This document shows, piece by piece, positions 1-14,470 of a stretch of 64,000 bases of DNA; the stretch's first letter is position 1; each line of letters starts with the position of its first letter. The DNA lies in the NCBI GenBank assembly GCA_023846275.1, contig JAIUJO010000619.1:237001-301000 (forward strand). Reading direction: 5' to 3'. The notes below the pieces were generated by a model that was not told the origin of the DNA, did no database searches, and worked only from the letters and a program-made list of their open reading frames with translations. A program made the translations under genes and the position numbers. The DNA is from Vanilla planifolia (Eukaryota > Streptophyta > Magnoliopsida > Asparagales > Orchidaceae).

Positions 1-310
1 TTCTACTCTACTCTATTCTACTCTGCTCTATTCTACTCTACCCTACTCTAATCAAATCTAGCATAGTTTAGCTTAACCTAGACTACCCTAACCTAAACTA
101 GCTCTACACTACTCTACTCTACTCTACTCAAGCCTAGCCTACCCTAGTTTAGCCTAACCTAGCTTAACTTAGCTCTATTATACTTTACTCTACACTACTC
201 TACTCTAATCTACTTTGCTTTACTCTAGCCTAGCCTAACCTAGCTCTACTCTACTCTACTCTACTTTACATTACTCTGCTCTAATCCACCTACTCTAGCC
301 TAGCCTAACC

Positions 311-670
311 TTACTCTACTCTACTATACTCTACTCTGCTCGTCTCTACTCTACTCTACTTTTCTCAACTCTACTTTTCTCTCCTCTACTCTATTATTCT
401 CTTCTCTACTCTGCTCTGGCCTTTTTTTCTCTAGTCTACTCTACTCTACTCCTCTCTGCTCTGCTATGCACTGCTTTACTCTACTTTATTTTGTTATGCT
501 TTACTCAGCATTGCACTACTTTACACTCCTCTTCTCTCAACTCCTCTCCTCTTCTTTGCTCTACTCTACTCTACTCTACTCTTCTCTAATCTACTATACT
601 CTTCTTTAATCTACACTACTCTACTCTAGTCTACTCTACTCTATTCTACTCTACTCTACTCCACTCTATT
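311..670 (+). repeat. Long B-free block with CTCTG and CTCCT/CTTCT variants
   Basis: About 360 bases contain no clear CCTAG/CCTAA block. They hold CTCTA words mixed with CTCTG, CTTTG and CTTCT/CTCCT variants and a short T run near 422. Most other A-type blocks in this arm are shorter. The block is uninterrupted satellite, not a gene, although it stays open over long distances in forward frames. Confidence 0.7.
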
Positions 671-3600
671 ATACATTAACCTAGCCCAGCTTAGCCTAAT
701 CAACCTCTACTCTATTCCACTCTACTCTACTATGCTCTATGCTATTTTACTCCAACCTCGCCTAGCCTAGCCTAGCTTAGCCTAGTTTAGCTTATCCTAG
801 CCTAGCCAAACCTAGCTCTACTCTACTCTACTCTACTCTCCTCTACTTTACTCTACTCTACTCTACTCTACTTTACACTACTTTAGCCTAGCCTAGCTTA
901 GCCTAACTTACCCTAACCTAACCTAGATTTCATCTACTCTACTATGTTCTTCTCTACACTGTTGTACTCTACTCTACTCAAGTTTCTATTACACCACTAT
1001 GCTCTTCTACTCTGCTCTACTTTGCTCTATTCTGCTCTCCTCCTCTCTTTTCCTCTACTCTACTCTACTCTACTCACCTTATCTATACTATACTCTACTC
1101 TACTCTACTCTACTCTTCTCTACTCTATTCTACTCTACTCTACTATAGCCTAGCTTAGCTTAACCAAGCTCTACTCTACTTTACTCTAGCCAGGCCTAGC
1201 CAAGCCTACTTTAGCCTGGTCATGCCTTACCTAGCCTAGCTAAATTTAGCTCTACTATACTTTACTCTACTCTACTATACTCTACTCGACTCTACTCCAC
1301 TCTAACATAGCTTAGCCTAGCCTAAGCAAGCTCTATTCTACTCTAGCCTAGCCTAGCCAGGCCTAGCCTAACCTTGCCTCCCAAAACCTTGCTCTACTCT
1401 GCTTTACTCTTCTCTACTAAGCTATGCTCTGTTCTGCACTTCTCTACCCTGCATTATTCTTCTCTGCTCTACTATACTCTGCTTTATTCTTCTTTACACT
1501 ACTCTACTCTATTCTAGCCTAGCTTAGCTTAATCAAGCATACCCTAGCCTTTCCTAGCCTAACTTAGCTCTACTCTACTCTACTTTACTAAACTCTACTA
1601 TACTATACTCTACTTTACTCTACTCTAACCTTGCCAAGCCTAACCTAACTCTACTCTACCTTAGTCTACTCTAGCCTTGCCTAGCCTAGCCTAAGCTAAC
1701 TCTACTATGCTCTGCTCTACACTGCTCTACTCAACTCTGCTCTGCTCTACTTTACTCTACACTACTATAAGCTTACCTTGCCTAGCCTAGCCTAACCTAA
1801 CCATGCTCTACTCTATTCTATACTACTCTACTCTTCTTTAGCTTAGCATAACTTACCTTTACCTAGCCTAGTCGAGCCTAGCCTAACCAAGCTCAACTCT
1901 ACTCTACAAGACTATACTATATTATACTTTACTCTACTCTACTCTACTCTAACCTAGCCTAACTGAGCCTAGCCTAGCCTACCTCTACTCTACTTTGCTA
2001 TACTCTATTAGGCTCTACTATACTCTGCTCTGCTCTACTACTCTCTACTCTACTCTACTCTACTCTACACTACTCTAATGTGCTCTGCTTTACTCTACTC
2101 TACACTAGCCTAACATCAACTAACCTAGCCTAATAAAGCTCTACTCTACTTTACACTACTCTACTCTACTATACTTTACCTATCCTAACCTATCTTAGCT
2201 TAGTCTTGCCTAACCAGCCTAACTTAGCTTTACTCTACTCTACTCTACTCTATTATAATCTATTATACTTTACTCTACTCTGCTCTATTATACTCTACTC
2301 TACTCTACTCTACTATACTTTACTCTACTCTACACAAACCTAGCCTAGCCAAACCTAGTGTAACCTAGCTCTACTCCATACTACTCTACTCTAGCCTAGC
2401 CTAGCTAAGGCTAGCCTAGCTAAACCTAGCACTACTCTACTCTACTCTACTTTAATATGCTCTGCTTTATTATGCTCTGCTCTATTCTGCTCTACTCTTT
2501 TCTGCTCTACTTTGCTCTACTCTACTCTGCTCTATTCTAATCTACTTTACTCTAAGCTATTATACTCAAGCCTAGCCTAGCCTAACCTCACTCAAGTCTA
2601 CTCTACTATACTCTACTCTGCTCTATACTACTCTACTCTACTCTACTCTACTATTGCCTAGCTTAGCCTAGCCAAGACTAGCGTATCCTAACACAGCCTA
2701 GCCTAACCTAACTCTATTATTCTCTACACTACGTTACTCTACTATACTCTACTATACTCTATTGTACTTTACTATTCTCTAACCTAGCCTAACCTAGATC
2801 TTCTCTACTATACTCTAGCCTAGCCTTACCTAACCTAGCTCTACTCTACTCTACCTTATTCTACTCAACTCTATTCTAGCCTAGCCTAGCCTAACATAGC
2901 CTAACATAGCTTAGCCTAGCCTAGCCTAGCCTAGGCTAACCATGCTGTACTCTACTTTCCTTTATTATACTCTACTATACTTTACTCTTCTTTACTTTAC
3001 TTTACTTTGCTCTGCTCTGCTCTCCTTTGCTCTACTTTGGTCTGTTCTGCTCCTCTCTACTCTACTTTACTCTACTCTACTCTACTCTACCATGCCTAGC
3101 CTAGGTTAGGCTAACCAACCTAGCTCTACTCTACTCTTCTTTACTATAATTTACTCTACTCTACTCTAGCCAAGCATAACCTAGGTCAACCTCACCAAAC
3201 CTAGCCTAGCATAACCAAGCTCTACTCTACTCTACTCTACTCTGCTCTATTTTATTCTACTCTACTCTACTCTACTCTAACCTAGCCTAGCTTAGCACAA
3301 CATAGCTTAGCCTGACATAGCTCTACCCTACTTTTTTCTGCTATACTTTACTCTACTCTTTTCTACTCTACTATGCGCTACACTACTCTACTCTACACGA
3401 CTCTACTCTACTCTTCTCTGCTCAGCCCAACATAGCTTTGCTCTTCTTTACTCTAGCCTAGCTTAACCTAGCCTAGCCTAATCAAGTTCTACTAAACTCT
3501 ACTCTACTTTACTGTGCTATACCCTAGCCTAGCCTAGCCTAACCAAGCTCTACTCTACTCTATTATACACTACTCTAGTTTACTAGGCACTACTCTACTC

Positions 3601-4768
3601 TACTCTACACTACTCTAACTGAGCCTAACCAAGGCTGACCTAGCTCTACTCTACTCTAGTTCACTCTAACCCTACTTAACCTAGCTTAACCTAACTTAGC
3701 ACTTCTCTACTCTGTTATAATATGCTCTGCTCTATTTTGCTCTACTTTGCTCTACTCTACTCAGCTCTACTCTACTTTATTCTACTCTATTATACTCTAA
3801 GCTAGCTTAGCCTAACATAGCTCTACTCTACTTTACCCAACTCTACTGTACTCTAGCTTAAGCTAGCCTAGCCTAGCCTTGCCTAGCCCAACCTAGCCTA
3901 GCCCAACCTAGCCTAGCCTTGCCTAACCTAGCTTTACTCCACTCCACTTTCCTCTACTCAACTCTATTATACTCTTCTCTACTCAATTCTACTCTACTCA
4001 ACTCTACTCTAAACAAGCCTCGCCTAGCCAGGTCAACCTAGCCAGGTGAACCTATACTTCTCTAGCTTAGTTTAATCTAGCTTAGCCTAGCCTAACATAG
4101 CTCTGCTCTACTCTACTCTACTCTGCTCTACTCTGCTTTGCTCTACTCTACTCTATTCTTTATTCTACTTTACTCTTTACTCTGCTCTACTATATTTTAT
4201 CCCAGCTTAGCCTATCGTAACTCTATTTTAATATACTTTAAGTTAGCCTAGCCTACCCTAGCTTAGCCTAGTCTACCCTAACTTAGCTATACTCTACTTT
4301 ACTTACTCTAATCTACTCTACTCTACTCTACTCTACTCTACTCTACTCTAGCCTACCCTAGCCTATCCTAAACTACCATAGCCTAACATAACTCTACTCT
4401 ACTCTACTCTACTCTAGCCTGGCCTAGCCTTGTCTTGCATAGCATAGCCTAACCTAGCTCTACTCTGCTCTACTCTACACTGCTCTGCTCGACTCTATAA
4501 TGCTCTTTTCTACTTTGCTCAACTTTGCATTGCTCTACTCTACTCTTCTACTATGCTCTAATTTGATCTGCTCTACTCTACTCTACTTTGCTCTCCTCTC
4601 CTCTCCTCTACTATGCTCTACTCAACTTTAATCTATTCTACTCTACTCTATTATACTCAATTATACACTACTATATTCTACTCTAGTCTACTCTACTCTA
4701 CTCTAGCCTAGCCTTACCTAGCATAGCCTAACCTAGTTTTACTTTACTCTAGTCTACTTTGCTTTAGT

Positions 4769-4972
4769 TTGCATTACACTACTCTGCTCCTCTACAGTAC
4801 ATTACTCTGCTTTGCTTTGCTATACTCTACTCTTCTCTTCTCTCCTCTCCTCTCCTCTACTATACTCTACTCCACTTTGCTCTACTCTACTTTACTCTAC
4901 TTTATTATGCTCTACTCTACTCTACTCTACTCTACTCCACTCTACTCTATTCTACTCTACTCTAGCCTAGCT
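4769..4972 (+). repeat. A/C/D-type block with CTCCT run
   Basis: A B-free block with a nearly pure pyrimidine stretch of CTTCT and CTCCT words around 4,828-4,858, followed by CTCTA and CTCTG words. It yields an 80-codon forward frame of LYSTL-type composition that closes in the CCTAG block downstream. This is low-complexity sequence and I do not consider it coding. Confidence 0.7.
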
Positions 4973-5490
4973 TTATCTACCCTAGCCTACCCCCAGCCTA
5001 GCCTAGCCTAACCTAGCTCTACTCTATTATATTCTACTCTACTCTATACTAGCTTGACTAACCCTACCTAGCAAGCGTAACCTAGCTCTACTCTACTCAA
5101 CTATACTATGCTCTTTTCTGCTCTCCTCCACTTTACTCTACTCTACTCTGCTCTATACTCTAGCATAGCCTAACTTAAGCTATCCTAACCTAGTTATACT
5201 CTACTATACTCTACTCTATTCTAGCATAGCCCAGCCTAGCCTACCTTAGCTTAGCCTAGCCTAGCTCTGCTCTGCTCTAATCTACTCTACTCAACTCTAC
5301 TTTACTTGGCTCTACTCTACTCTACTCTAGCCTATCCTAACCTAGCTTAGCCTAACCAAGCATGGCCTAACCGAGCATAGCCTAACTTAGCTTTACTTGC
5401 CTCTACTCTACTCTATCTGATCTTCTCTACACTACTCTACTCTACTCTTCTCTACACTACACAACTCTACTCTACTCTTCTCTACTCTAA

Positions 5491-5530
5491 CCTAGACTAT
5501 TTTAGGTTAACCTAGCCTATTTTAGCTTAA
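5491..5530 (+). repeat. 20-bp tandem near-duplication inside a B block
   Basis: CCTAGACTATTTTAGGTTAA at 5,491-5,510 is followed by CCTAGCCTATTTTAGCTTAA at 5,511-5,530, differing at two positions. The shared TATTTTAG is unusual for the array, so this is a local duplication of four pentamers rather than chance. Confidence 0.75.
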
Positions 5531-6089
5531 CCTAGCCTAGACTAACCTTGCTTTACTCTAATCTACTCGAGCTTAGCTTAGTCTACCGTACAATAGCCTA
5601 GCTTAGCTCAGCCAAATGTAACACTACTCTACTCTACTCTACTCTACTCAACTTTTCTCTAGCTTAGCATAGCCTAGCCTACCCTTTCATGGCTAACCCT
5701 ATCCTAGCGTAACCTATCTCCTCTCTACTTCACTCTACTCTACTCTACTCTATGTAAGACTAACCTAGCTTATCCTAACCTTGCTCTATAATACTATACT
5801 ATACACTACTTTTTTCTACTCTATTGTACTCCAGCCTAGCCTAAGTAAGCTCTTCTCTAGACTGCTCTGCTGTGCTCTACTCGACACTATTCAGCTATGC
5901 TCTGCTCCGCTCTTCTCTACTCTGAACAACTCTACTATACTCTGCTCTACTCTACTCAACTCTACTCTGCTCTATTGTACTCTAGCCTATCCTAGCCTAA
6001 CCTAACTCTACTCTACTCTACTATACTCTAATCTACTCTCCTCAACTCTATTTTATTGTACTCTAACACAGCCAAGCCTTACATAACTT

Positions 6090-6433
6090 AGCTATACTCT
6101 ACTCTATTCTACTCTACTCTATTCTACTATGCTCTACTTTTGTCTACTCTACTTTGTTCTCCTCTACTCTATTATGCTCTTCTCTACTCTATTATAGTCT
6201 ACTCTGCTCTACTATTCTCTACTCTGCCTTGGTCAGCGCTGCTTTACTATGCTCTACTAGGCTCTATTATGCTCTACTCTCCTCTCCTCTCCTATACTCT
6301 CCTCTCGTCTTCTCTACTCTACTCTACTTAACTCAACTCTACTCTACTTTACTATTCTCTACTCTCCTCTACTCTACTCTACTCTACTCCTCTCTACTTT
6401 ATTCTACTCTACTCCATTCTACTCTTCATTTCA
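6090..6433 (+). repeat. Long B-free block rich in CTCTG and CTCCT words
   Basis: About 340 bases without a CCTAG block. CTCCT words cluster at about 6,277-6,308. Two overlapping forward frames of 63 and 97 codons run through it because CTCTA, CTCTG and CTCCT words lack stops in forward frames. Both encode only L, Y, S, T, C, F and A-rich low-complexity peptides and are treated as artefacts. Confidence 0.7.
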
Positions 6434-8080
6434 GTAGCCTAGCCTAACCATGCTCTACTCACCTTATTGAACTCCACTCTGTTCTACTCAAGGCTAACCT
6501 AGCCTAGCCTACCCTTACATACCCTAACCTAAACTAGCTCAACTCTATTCTACCTTACTCTACTCTTCTATACTCTTCTCTAACCTAGCCTATCCTAGCC
6601 TAACCTTGCTCTACTCTACTCTACTCAACTCTACTCTACTCTGCACTACTCTACTCTTCTCTTCTCAGCATTACTCTGCTCTATTCTTCTACTTAACTCT
6701 GCTCTGCTCTACTCTACTCTACCTTGCTCTTCTTTGCTCTATTCTCCTCTCCTCTACTCTACTCTAATCAGCTCTACTCTACTAAAATCTACTCCACTCT
6801 ACTCTACTCTCCTCTGCTCTACTCTACTCTACTCTACTCTGCTCTACTCTACTCTACTCTACACTACTCTACTCTACTCTACTCCACTCTAGTCCACTCT
6901 ACTTTAGCCTAGCCTAGCCTAATTAGCTCTATTCTACTATACTCTATTCTACTATAGTTTAGTCTAACCTATCCAACCCTAGCCTGACCTAGCCTAGCCT
7001 AGCCTCACCTAGATATACTTCAATATACTCTACTCTACATTACTTTACTCTAATCTACTCTAGCCTAGGCTTGCCTAGCCAACCCTAGATGAGCCTAGCC
7101 TAGCCCAACCTTTCTCTGCTCTACACTTCTTTACTTTACTGTACTTTGCTCTACTCTACTCTGCTCTGCACCACTCTTCTCTACTACGTACTCTAGCCTA
7201 GCTTAACCCAACTTAACTCTACTCTGCTAATCTACTCTAGCCTAGCCTATCTTAGCTAAACATAGCCTAGCCTATCTTAGATTACCCTAACCTACCTGTA
7301 CTCTACTCAACTCTACTCTAGTCCACTCTATTCTACTCTACTCTACTCTACTTTACTTTACTCCACTCTACTCTAATCTACTCTACTCTTCTCTAACCTA
7401 GCTTAAAAAGCCGCTTCTCTACTCTATTCTAACATAGCCTAGCCTTGCATAACCTAGCTATACTCTATTCTACTTTGCTCTACTCTACTCTACTTTACTC
7501 TGCTCTGCTATACTCTACTCCACTCTACACTACTCGATCCTAGCCTGGCCTAGCTTAGCCTAACTTAGCTTTACTCTGCTCTTCTCTACCCTTCTCAACT
7601 CTACTCTACTCTAGTCTAGCCTACCCTAGGCTAACCTAGCCAGGCCTAGCCTCGCCTAGCATAGCTTAACCAAACTTTACTCTACTTAACTTTATTATAC
7701 TTTATTATACTATACTATATAATACTCTACTCTACTATATCCTAGCCAAGCTTAACTTAGCTCTATTCCACTCCACTCTCATTTTGTCTACCCTACTTTA
7801 CTCAACTTTAGCCTTTCTTGGCCTAGCCTAACCTAGCTCTACTCCACTCTACCCTTCTATACTCTACTCTACTCTAGCCTAGTCTTCCCTTGCCCAACCT
7901 AGCCTAACCTAACTCTACTACACGTTTACTCTACTGCACTCTACACTACTCCACTCTACTTGACTCCACTCTACTCTAACATAGCCTAGCCTCACCTAAC
8001 TAAGCTCAAGATTACTCTAGTCTACTCTACCCAACTCAGCTCTACTCTACCGTAGCCTTTCCTAGCTTAGCCTAACATAG

Positions 8081-8120
8081 CTTTGCTATACTATGCTTTA
8101 CTTTGCTATACTATGCTTTG
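8081..8120 (+). repeat. 20-bp tandem duplication
   Basis: The 20-mer CTTTGCTATACTATGCTTTA at 8,081-8,100 is repeated at 8,101-8,120 with one terminal mismatch. It is four variant pentamers copied as a block, a snapshot of local amplification. Confidence 0.8.
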
Positions 8121-11100
8121 CCCTGCTCTTCTCTACTTTACTCTATTTCGCTCTATTCTATTCTACTCCGCTCTACTCTTCTCTACTATGTACTCTAGCC
8201 TAGACTAACCTAGCTCTACTCTACTCTGCTCTACTACTCTACTCTAGTATTGCTTAGCCTAGCCAACCATAGCCTAGCCTAGCTTAGCCTAACCTAACCT
8301 AGCTCTACTCAGCTCTACTCTACCCTACTCTACTCTACTCTACTCTACTCTACACCACTCTACTCTTCTCTACTCTATTCTAAACTTCTCTAACCAAATC
8401 ATACCTAGCATAGACTAACCTAACTCTTCTATACTCTACCCTACCCTAGCTTAGCCTTGCTTAACCTAGCTCCACTCTACTGTGCTCTGCACTGCTCCAC
8501 TTTGCTCTGTTCTGCTCTACTTTAGCGTACCCTAGCATAGCCTGGCCTAAACTAACCTAGCTCTACCCAACTCAACTCTACTCTACTATAATCAACCTAG
8601 CCTAACCAAGCCTAGCTTAGCCTAGCCCAACCTACTTAGATTAACCTTACTTTACTCTACTCTACTCTACTCCATTCTACTCAAGCCAAGCCTAGCCAAG
8701 CCTCACCAAATGAAGCTCTACTCTACTATATTTGACTCTACTCTTCTCTACTCTATGCTACTCACTATACTCTACTCTAACATAGCCTTGCCTAACTAAG
8801 CCTAGCCTAGCATAGCCTAACATAGCCTAACCTAACTTTACATAACTCTTCTAAACTATACTATACTCAGCTCTACTCTAATCTAATCTACTCAATCCTA
8901 GCCTAGCCTAACTAAGCTCTATTCTTCTCTACTCTATTGTACTCTACACAAGCCTAGCCTAGTCTAGCCTAACCTAGACAATCCTAGCTCTGCTCTGCTC
9001 TGCTTTGCTTTACTCTAGTCTACTCTGCTCTACTCTATTTTGCTTTACTCTACTTTAATCCATTCTATTCTATTCTACACCACTATACTCTACTCTAATC
9101 CAGCCTATTCTAGCCTGACCTAACCTTGCTCTTCTCTACTCTACTCTACTCTATACTCTACTCTCCTCTACTCTAACCAAGCTTAACCTTGCCTAGCTAG
9201 CCTAGCCTAGCCTATCCTAGCTCTACTCTACTCTACTCTACTCTATTATACTTTACTCTACCCTACTCTACTCTACTCTACTCTACTCTAACCTAGCTTA
9301 GCCTAGCTTAGCCTAGCCTAGCTTAGCCTAACCAAGCTCTACCCTACTCTGCTCTACTATACTCTACTCTTCTCTGCTTTGCTCTACTCTGCTCTGCTCT
9401 ACTCTACTCTACTTTGCTTTGCTCTACTCAACTCCACTCCACTCTAATCTACTCTAGTCTTGCCCATCCTAGCCCAACCGAACCTATTCGAAATTAGCTC
9501 TACTCTACTCTGCTATACTCTACTCTACATTACTTAACTACTCTACACTAGCCTAGCCTAGCTTAGCCAAACCTGGCCTAGCCTAACATAACCTAACCTA
9601 GCTTAGTTCCACTCCACTCTACTCTACTCCAACTAGACTTGTCTAACCTAGCTTTGCCCCCCTCTTATCTGCCCTACTCTGTCCTGCTCTATTCGACTCT
9701 ACTCTACTCTGCTTTGCTCTACTTAGCTTTGGTCTGCTATACTCTCCTCTTCTCTGCTCTACTCTGCTATGATCTACTATACCCTACTTTGTTATGCTCT
9801 ACTCTACTCTACTGTAATCTAGCATAGCCTAACCAAGCTCTAGTCCACTCTACTTTACTCCACTCTACTCTACTCTAGCTTAGCCTGGCCTTGCCTACCC
9901 TATCCTAACCTACCCTCACCTAACCTAACCTAGCTTTACTTTGCTCTGCTCTACTCTATACTACTTTACCCTACTTTGCTCTACTCTACTCTACTCTGTT
10001 CAACTCTTCTTTTCTCTACTCTATTTTACTCTACTCTATTATGGTCTACTCTACTTTGCTCTACACCACTCTACTTTGCTCTACTTTACTCTTCTCTACT
10101 CTACTATACTTTACTCTATCTCGTATGCTCATCTTTACTGTACTCTACTCTACTCCAGCCTTGTTTAGCCTAGCCTAACATAATCTAGCTCTACCCTACT
10201 CTACTCTACTCTACCCTACTCTACTTTAGCTTCACCTAACCTAGACTAGCCTAACCTAGCTCTACTCGAATTTACTCTACATTACTCTACTCTACTCTAC
10301 TTCACCCTTACTTAGCCAAGCCTAGCTTTGCATTACCTAGCTCTACTCTACTCTACACTACTATACTCTAATCTACTCTAGCATAGCCTGGCCTAGTCGA
10401 GCCTAGCTAAGCATAGCCTAGCCTAACCTACCTCTGCTCTGCTCTTCTCTAAATACTCAATTATACTCTACTCTTCTTTACTCTACTATACTCTACTCTA
10501 TTCTACTCTACTCTATTATACTCTATCCTATCCTTACAAAACCTAGCTTTATACTACTCAACTCTATTCTAGCCAAGCCTAGCCTTGCCTAGCCTACCTA
10601 TCTTAGGCTAGCCTAGCCTAACTTAATGTAGCTCTACTCTACTATACTATACTCTACTCTACTCTAACCTAGCCTTGCTTAGCTAAGCCTAACCTAGCTC
10701 TACTCTACTCTGCTTTGCTCTACTATACTCTACTCTACTCTACTCACCTCTGCTCTACTATGCTTTGCTCTACTCTATTTTCCTCTACTTTACTTTGCTC
10801 TACTCTACTCTGCTCTACTTTGCTCTATTGTATTCTATTCTACTCTACTTTACTATATTCTACTATACTATACTCTAGCCTACTTTAGCCAAGCCTACTC
10901 TCTCTTGGAATAACTTAGCTCTACTCTACTATACCCTACTCTACTCTAGCTTAGTATTGCCTAGCCAGGCTGACTCTAACCTAGCCTAATTTACCTATAC
11001 TCTACTTTACTCTACTCTACTCTAATCTACTGTATTATACTCCACTCTACTCTAACTTAGCCTAGCCTAACCTAGCTCTATTTTACTCTATTCAACTCTA

Positions 11101-13119
11101 CTCTACTCTAGGCTAACCTGGCCTCACCTTTCTTGACCTTACTCTACTCTTTTCTACTCTACTCTACTCTACTCTTCTCTACTCTACTCTACTCTACTCT
11201 TCTTTACTGCTCTCAGTTTTGCTCTACTCTGCTCGATTTTGCTCTAATCTACTCCACTTCACTCTACTCTAGCAAAGCCTAGCCTAGCATAGCTTAACCT
11301 AACTAACTCTATCCTACTCTACTCTACCCTACTCTACTCTTGCCTAGCCTAACGTAGCTCTACTCTACTCTTCTATACTTTAATATACTCTACTCTACTC
11401 TACTATGCTCTACTCCACTCTGCTCTAATCGATCCTAGCCTAGCCTAGCCTTACTTTGCTTAAACTATCCTAGCTCTAATATGGTCTGCTCTGTTCTACT
11501 CTACTCTGCTCTTCTCTACTTTGCTCTATAATGCTTTTCTCTACTCTACTATACTCTCCTCTACTATAGCCTAACTTTGCCTAGGAAAGCCTAACCTAGT
11601 TCTACTCTACTCTTCTCCACTCTACTTTACTCTACTCTACTCTACTCTAGCCTAGCTTAACCTAACCTAGCCAACCTTAGCCTAGCCTAGCCTGGCATAT
11701 GCAAAGTGAGCTCTACTTCACTCAGCTCTAGTATACTATACTGTACTCTACTTTACTCTATTCTACTCTACTTTGATCGAGCCTAACTTAGCCTTCCCAA
11801 ACCTAGCTCTACTCTACTCAACTCTACTCTAACCTAGCCTAGCCCAGCAAAAACCTAACCAAATCTAACATTGCTCTGCTCTGCTCTGTTCTACTCCACT
11901 CTACTCTATTGTACTTTGCTCTACTCTACTCTAGCCTAGCCTTACCTAAGCTAGCTTTACATTACTCTACTATAGCCTAGCCTAACATAGCTTACCCTAG
12001 CCTAGCCAAGCCTAACCTCATTATACTCTACTCTACTCTACACTACTCTGCTACGCTCTGCTCTGCTTTACTCTTCTCTACTCTACTCTGCTCTTCTCTG
12101 CTAAACTCTGCTCTACTCTACTCAGCATTATTTAGCTCAGTTCTACTATAATTAGTTCTACTCTTCTTTGCTCTGCTATATGTTGCTCTACTCTACTATA
12201 GTCTCTTATACTCTAACTTAGCCTAACTTAGCCTAGCCTAGCTTAGCCAAAACTTGCTCTATTCTGCTTTGCTCCACTCTACTCTGCTCTATTCCACTCT
12301 ACTCTGCTCTGCTCTACTCTACTCTGCTCTACTCTACTCCACTCTACTCTAATCTAGGCTAGCCTAGCCTAGGCAAGCCACTCTAACCTCGCCAAGCCTA
12401 TCCTAGTATAGCCTAACCTTGCTCTACCCTACTCTACTCAAGCAAAGCTTAGCCTCACATAACCTCGCATTTCTCTGCTCTACTCTGCTCTACTCTACTC
12501 TGTACTGCTCAATTTTGCTTATCTCTACTCTACACTCTTCTCTACACTTCTCTACTCTACTTTACTCTTGCCTAGTTTAGCCTAGCATAACCGAGCCTAG
12601 TCTAACTTAGCTTTACTCTACTCTAATCTTTTTTACTATACTTTTGCATCACCCAGCCTAGCCAAGCCTACCTAGGCCTAGCCACGCCAAGCCTAACCAA
12701 GCTCTACTCTACTTTAGTCTACTCTAATTATCTATACTCTACTCTAGTTCAACTTAGTCAAATGCAGCCTATCCTAACCTAGCTTTACTTTACTCTACTA
12801 TACCACACTACTCTACTCTGTTCTATTTTGCTCAGCTTAGCCTTATTTAGCCTAGCCTAACCTAGCTCTTCTCTGCTCTATTGTACTCTATCCTAGCCTA
12901 GCCTAACCTAACTATTCTCTACTCCACTCTACGCTACTCTACATTAGCCTAGCATAACCTACGCTAACCTAGCCTTATTTAACCTTGCTCTACTCTACTC
13001 TACTCTACTCTAACCAAGCCTAGCCTAGCCTACCCTGACCAAGCTCAACTTAAGTTTGTTGTACTCTACTCTACTCTACTTTAGTCGAGCCTCGGCTATC
13101 CTAGCCTAGCATAACCTTC

Positions 13120-13345
13120 CTCTGCTCTACCTTGCTATACTCTACTTTGCTCTGCTCCACTCTACTCTACTCTACTCTGCTCTGCTTCACTCCGCTTTAC
13201 TTGACTCCACTTTGCATGGCTTAGCTCTACTGTACTCTGCTCGACTCTGCTCTGCTCTACTCTACTCGCTCTGCTCTGCTCTGCTCTACTCAGCACTGCT
13301 CTCCTCTAATCTACTCAACTCTTCTCTCTTCTCTACTCTACTCTA
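13120..13345 (+). repeat. CTCTG-rich sub-block
   Basis: CTCTG (C) words dominate, including runs of three to four near 13,270-13,285, mixed with CTCTA and CTTCT. C words are stop-free on both strands. No B block interrupts the stretch. It illustrates that CTCTG variants cluster instead of being scattered evenly through the array. Confidence 0.65.
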
Positions 13346-14389
13346 CTCTACTCAAGCCTAGTTTAGCCTAGCCTAGCTATCCTAGCTCTACTTTACTATA
13401 ATCTACTCTACTCTACTTTACTCTACTCTACTCTACTCTACCCTACTCTAACCAAGCCCAACTTAGCCTAATATAGCTTTACTCAAATTTACTCAACTAT
13501 GCTCTGTGGTGCTCTGCCCTACTCTGCTTAACTTTACTCTACTCTTCTCTGCTTTGCTCTGCTCTACTCTTCTGTGCTCTGCTATAGTCTACTCTACCCT
13601 ACTCTACTCTAGCCTTTCCAAGCCTAAGCTAGCCTAGCCTAACTGAGCTCTACTCTACTTTGCTCGACTCTACTCTTGCTTAGCAAAACCATACTCTACA
13701 CTACTTTACTCTACTCTACTCTACTCTACTCTACTATACTCTATTCTACTGCACTCTTCTCTACTCTACTCCACTCTATTCTACTCTACTCTAATCTAAC
13801 CTAGCCTAGCTTAGCATAGCCTAGCTCTGCTCTGCTCTGCTCTACTTAGCTATGCTCTATTCTACTTTGCTCTGATCTACTCTACTTTGCTATGCTCTAC
13901 TCTACTCTTCTATGCTCTGATCTCCTCTACTCTGCTCTACACTACTCAACTCTAGCTAGTCTAACTGAACAAAGCTCTACTCTACTTCACTCTACACTAC
14001 TTTACTCTACTCTAGCCTAGCCTATGCTAGCCAAACCTAGCCTAGCCTAACCTAACCTAGCTCTACTCTACTCCACTCTATATGACTCTACTCTACTCTA
14101 CTCTAGCCTAGCCTAGCATAACCTAGCTTTACTCTACACTACTCTACTATACTATTCTTTACTCAACTATACTCTATTATATTCTACTCTACTCTAACTT
14201 AGCCTAGCCTAACGTAACTTTGCTCTACTATACTCTACTCTAGCATAGATTTAGCCTAGCCTAGCCTACCCTAACCATGCCTATCCTAGCCTATACTCTA
14301 CTCTACCCTACTCTGCTCGACCCTACTTTGCTTTGCTCTGCTCTATTCTATTCTCCTCTACTGTATTTTATTCTACTCTAATTTACTCT

Positions 14390-14470
14390 TCTCTACACCC
14401 TTCTACTTCTCTCTCCTTTCCTCTACTCTTCTCCCTTCTCCTTAGCTCTCCTCTCCTCTACTCTACTCTA
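14390..14470 (+). repeat. Polypyrimidine CTCCT/CTTCT tract
   Basis: A stretch made almost wholly of C and T, with CTTCT, CTCCT and CCTTT words, then CTCTA words. It contains a few A interruptions. It is the left-arm counterpart of the GA tracts in the inverted right arm. Confidence 0.65.

Noticed and set aside
3101..3116. Small local inversions such as CTAGGTTAGGCTAACC in the left arm
   Set aside because: They extend over only one to three pentamers and can arise by point changes, since CCTAGG-type words are nearly self-complementary.
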